From CAZXBB01 sp964638815 (lineage in GTDB: Bacteria; Planctomycetota; Phycisphaerae; Phycisphaerales; SM1A02): a stretch of DNA of 24,933 bases. This document shows, in pieces, positions 22,999 through 24,933 of the stretch (the first letter of the stretch is position 1; every line of letters starts with the position of its first letter). A program made the translations under genes and the position numbers. The stretch spans positions 1 through 24,933 of the forward strand of contig CAZXBB010000389.1 in the NCBI GenBank assembly GCA_964638815.1, read 5' to 3'. The notes beneath the pieces were generated by a model, which saw only the letters and a program-made list of their open reading frames with translations, made no database searches and was not told where the DNA came from.

Positions 22999-23292
22999 AT
23001 GAACCCGACGCTGCGCACCTCGATGCTTTCCGCCTTCGCCCTGACCGGCATCTCGCTCCTCGCGGGCTGCCAGACCGGCTCCGATACGGACTTCCGCGTC
23101 GTGGCCGCGAACCCGACACCGGAGCTGCAGGGAACGGTCGAACGCCGGATCGATGTTGACCGCCACATGGCGGTCACGAAGGACTTCAACAAGCGGATGT
23201 TTTCGGACGACCTCGGCCGCGTGTTCTACACCGATCACCCGAGCCGCCTGAGCCCCCTGCCGGTGCTCTACACGAGCGGCATGCCGAGATAG
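22999..23292 (+). CDS. Small lipoprotein of unknown function
   Basis: The 97-residue protein has a lipoprotein signal peptide ending in the lipobox LLAGC, so Cys24 would be acylated. The mature part (about 73 residues) is polar, with no cysteine and no recognised domain: RRIDVDRHMAVTKDFNKRMFSDDLGRVFYTDHPSRLSPLP. The ending resembles short planctomycete lipoproteins of unknown function. The ATG at 22999 is supported by TGAGG (22989-22993) 5 nt upstream; a GTG at 22954 would put the signal peptide inside. It has its own strong-looking promoter and leader hairpin. Likely anchored in an envelope membrane; nothing more can be said. Confidence 0.75.
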   Translation: MNPTLRTSMLSAFALTGISLLAGCQTGSDTDFRVVAANPTPELQGTVERRIDVDRHMAVTKDFNKRMFSDDLGRVFYTDHPSRLSPLPVLYTSGMPR

Positions 23293-23376
23293 CTCCCGGC
23301 GGCGCCGGCCGGCCCGGCAGCGCGGACTCCGAAACCCGCTGAACCGCCTGCCCTTTTTCGCATCACTCCCGGTCCG

Positions 23377-23410
23377 GAGCTTGTCCGGAGCGCGCAGCGC
23401 GCCAAAGCTC
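23377..23410 (+). other. Hairpin just before the MFS-like gene
   Basis: GAGCTT (23377-23382) pairs with AAGCTC (23405-23410), and inside it GCGC (23390-23393) pairs with GCGC (23397-23400). It ends 4 nt before the first possible start (GTG 23415). It may end the lipoprotein transcript or shield the MFS start; there is no T-tract after it. Confidence 0.4.
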
Positions 23411-23414
23411 TGCG

Positions 23415-24737
23415 GTGCCCCCGGTCGAAGCGGCGATCAATACCGTTGGCCGCGCCTTCGGCTCGATGCCTGCCGCCTCGATGCCGCCGCTCTCACGTGG
23501 ACTCTACCGGCGCGAGCTGACGGCCTGGCTCTTCCTCCCGATCATGATGGGAGCCGTCGAGGGCGGTGTGACCGGCGTCATCGCGAAGAACGCCTTCAGC
23601 GGGCACGTCCCCGAGACGTGGCTCAACGTCGCCGTCGCCATCCTCACCGGGGCCGGCGCCATCGCCAGCGTGACGAGCTTTCTCTGGGCGGCCCTCGCCC
23701 ACGGGCAGCCCAAGATCCGCTTCCTCGTCCGGTTGCAGCTCGTCACAGTGGTCCTCGTGGGGCAGTTCGCGATCGCCCCGCGGAACACGGTCGGGCTGCT
23801 CATGCTCGTCGCCGCCGGCCTGGGGGCGCGGATCTGCTGGGCGGGAGTCGTGACGATCCGATCGACTGTGTGGCGCGCCAACTACCCGCAGCACGCGCGG
23901 GCGACTCTCGCCGGGCGGCTCGTCGCCGTGCAGTCGATCATGCTTGCGGGCGTCGGCCTGGCGATCGCCTGGACGATGGAGCGCAACGCCGCGTCGCTGC
24001 CGTGGCTCTACGCCGGCGCGGCGGCGTGCGGCCTCGTCGGCGCGGTCCTGTACGGCCGCGTCCGCATGCGCGGTCATGCCGCCCTGCTCCGGGACGAGCG
24101 ACGCGGCGGCATGCGGGCGGCCGCGTCGAACCCGATGCAGATGGTGCGCGTGCTGCGGGAGGACCCGGCGTACCGCTGGTACATGGTCTGGATGTTCGTG
24201 TTCGGGATCGGCAACATCGCCGTGACCGCGCCCGTCGTGCTCATGCTCAAGGACCTCTTCGGCTACGGCTACCTCGCGGGCATCGTGATCACCACCTGCA
24301 TTCCGATCGGCGTCATGCGGCTCGCGATTCCCCTGTGGGCGCGGCTCTTCGACGGGATCCACGTCCTCCAGTACCGGGTCTGGCACGCGTGGAGCTTCGT
24401 GGTCGGCAACGTCGCCTACGTCCTCGCCGCGATCACCGAGGAACCCGCACTGATGTGGATCGGCGCCGTATTCCAGGGCATCGCCTTCGGCGGCGGCGTG
24501 CTCGCGTGGAACCTCGGCCACCACGACTACGCCCCGCTCGAACGGGCGAGCCAGTACATGGGCGTGCACGTGACGCTGACCGGCGTGCGGGGGCTCATCG
24601 CGCCGCTCGCCGCGGTCGCGCTGTACAACGTCTCCGGCGGAGCCCCGGTCCTCGCGCTCTGCGTGGTGCTGAATCTGGCGGGGGCGGCTGGGTTCTATTT
24701 CCTCAATCGGCGGCGGCTGCGGGGCCTCGAGTCCTGA
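23415..24737 (+). CDS. MFS-like multi-pass membrane transporter
   Basis: The protein, up to 440 residues, has about ten to twelve hydrophobic helices (for example LTAWLFLPIMMGAVEGGVTGVIA, IRFLVRLQLVTVVLVGQFAIA and WYMVWMFVFGIGNIAVTAPVVLM). A charged central loop (RVRMRGHAALLRDERRGG...) divides it into two halves, as in the major facilitator superfamily. Motif A is not clearly conserved and the substrate is unknown. The start is uncertain: GTG 23415 gives the longest frame, but ATG 23466 or ATG 23481 lie closer to the first conserved segment (SRGLYRRELTAW), and none has an SD. It follows the lipoprotein gene by 122 bp. The MFS call rests on topology and general composition. Confidence 0.7.
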   Translation: MPPVEAAINTVGRAFGSMPAASMPPLSRGLYRRELTAWLFLPIMMGAVEGGVTGVIAKNAFSGHVPETWLNVAVAILTGAGAIASVTSFLWAALAHGQPKIRFLVRLQLVTVVLVGQFAIAPRNTVGLLMLVAAGLGARICWAGVVTIRSTVWRANYPQHARATLAGRLVAVQSIMLAGVGLAIAWTMERNAASLPWLYAGAAACGLVGAVLYGRVRMRGHAALLRDERRGGMRAAASNPMQMVRVLREDPAYRWYMVWMFVFGIGNIAVTAPVVLMLKDLFGYGYLAGIVITTCIPIGVMRLAIPLWARLFDGIHVLQYRVWHAWSFVVGNVAYVLAAITEEPALMWIGAVFQGIAFGGGVLAWNLGHHDYAPLERASQYMGVHVTLTGVRGLIAPLAAVALYNVSGGAPVLALCVVLNLAGAAGFYFLNRRRLRGLES

Positions 24738-24784
24738 GGGCCCGGGCGGGGCCGCCGCCGGGGGGGCGCGCGCGGGCGACGCCG

Positions 24785-24822
24785 GGCGGCCCGGGGGGCG
24801 ACGCCGGCAACGCCGGGCCGCC
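24785..24822. terminator. Perfect 10-bp GC hairpin after the MFS-like gene
   Basis: GGCGGCCCGG (24785-24794) and CCGGGCCGCC (24813-24822) are exact reverse complements with an 18-nt loop, 48 nt after the stop. No T-tract follows. It lies in a run of very GC-rich low-complexity sequence (24738-24840). Confidence 0.4.
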
Positions 24823-24880
24823 GGAACCACCGGGCCGAAAGGCGGCCCCGTCTCCGGCTCACCGCTCGACCGCTTTCCGC

Positions 24881-24886
24881 TATAGT
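24881..24886 (+). promoter_or_regulatory. Candidate -10 element near the right edge
   Basis: TATAGT (5 of 6) stands out in GC-rich sequence after CGCTTTCCGC. No -35 is convincing. It probably belongs to a gene starting beyond the window; bases 24887-24933 contain no start I can support. Confidence 0.3.
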
Positions 24887-24933
24887 CCCCGATTCGCCGG
24901 ATTCCGGCTCCTGGCCGACGCGCGTCGGCTCCG

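Noticed and set aside
23351..23356. Rho-independent terminator after the lipoprotein gene at the CCCTTTTT run
   Set aside because: No stable stem of more than 4 bp directly precedes the T run.

Overview
The window is about 25 kb of very GC-rich, gene-dense bacterial DNA. Several signs point to a planctomycete, most likely of the Phycisphaerae type. There is a secreted subtilase ending in a dockerin-like double Asp/Asn-rich repeat. There are two orphan type II-style pseudopilins with H-Xn-DG or 'LTTDG..GRD' tails. There is a membrane protein with a CPHC...CTEC zinc ribbon, Shine-Dalgarno (SD) use is weak and patchy, and one start appears leaderless after another. The taxonomic call is inference from these protein styles; the window has no rRNA or tRNA.

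Layout. Bases 1-1257 hold the 3' part of the dockerin-tailed subtilase. It converges on nuoI (minus strand, 1348-1905), a lone complex I subunit that is divergent, with a 36-bp gap, from an ATP synthase cluster. The cluster runs atpZ, atpI, atpB, atpE, atpF, atpH, a SIMPL-domain gene and atpA (1942-7666). It stops after atpA: atpG, atpD and atpC are not here, and a secreted SIMPL protein sits between the delta and alpha genes. A HAL2/CysQ-type phosphatase, an MgtE-type Mg2+ transporter, a possible 44-residue basic peptide, an SLC13 permease with two RCK-C-type domains and an endonuclease/exonuclease/phosphatase-fold membrane protein follow on the plus strand to 12993.

Bases 13004-14842 are minus strand: a UDP-sugar epimerase and a pseudopilin. 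Divergent from them, after a 358-bp leader with a very strong G-run array, come an ECF sigma factor and its probable RskA-like anti-sigma (15201-16655). They converge, across a 21-bp tandem repeat, on an ABC-F ATPase (16811-18745). Upstream of the ABC-F start lies a 232-bp MITE-like element with perfect terminal inverted repeats and flanking TA dinucleotides, and beyond it a second pseudopilin (19020-20303). The plus strand then carries a zinc-ribbon membrane protein, a HIT-family Ap4A-type hydrolase/phosphorylase, a small lipoprotein behind a good sigma70-type promoter with a perfect 11-bp inverted repeat at its start site, and an MFS-like permease.

How it fits together. Most of the window is housekeeping (respiratory chain, ATP synthase, Mg2+ and anion transport, nucleotide clean-up) with planctomycete-specific surface and pilin genes. 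The most unusual content is non-coding: the MITE-like element at the 5' end of the ABC-F gene, several unrelated short tandem repeats sitting at gene junctions (14, 24, 21 and 6 bp, plus an in-frame 27-bp duplication), and two strong G-quadruplex candidates. No phage, integrase, CRISPR array, restriction or toxin system was seen.
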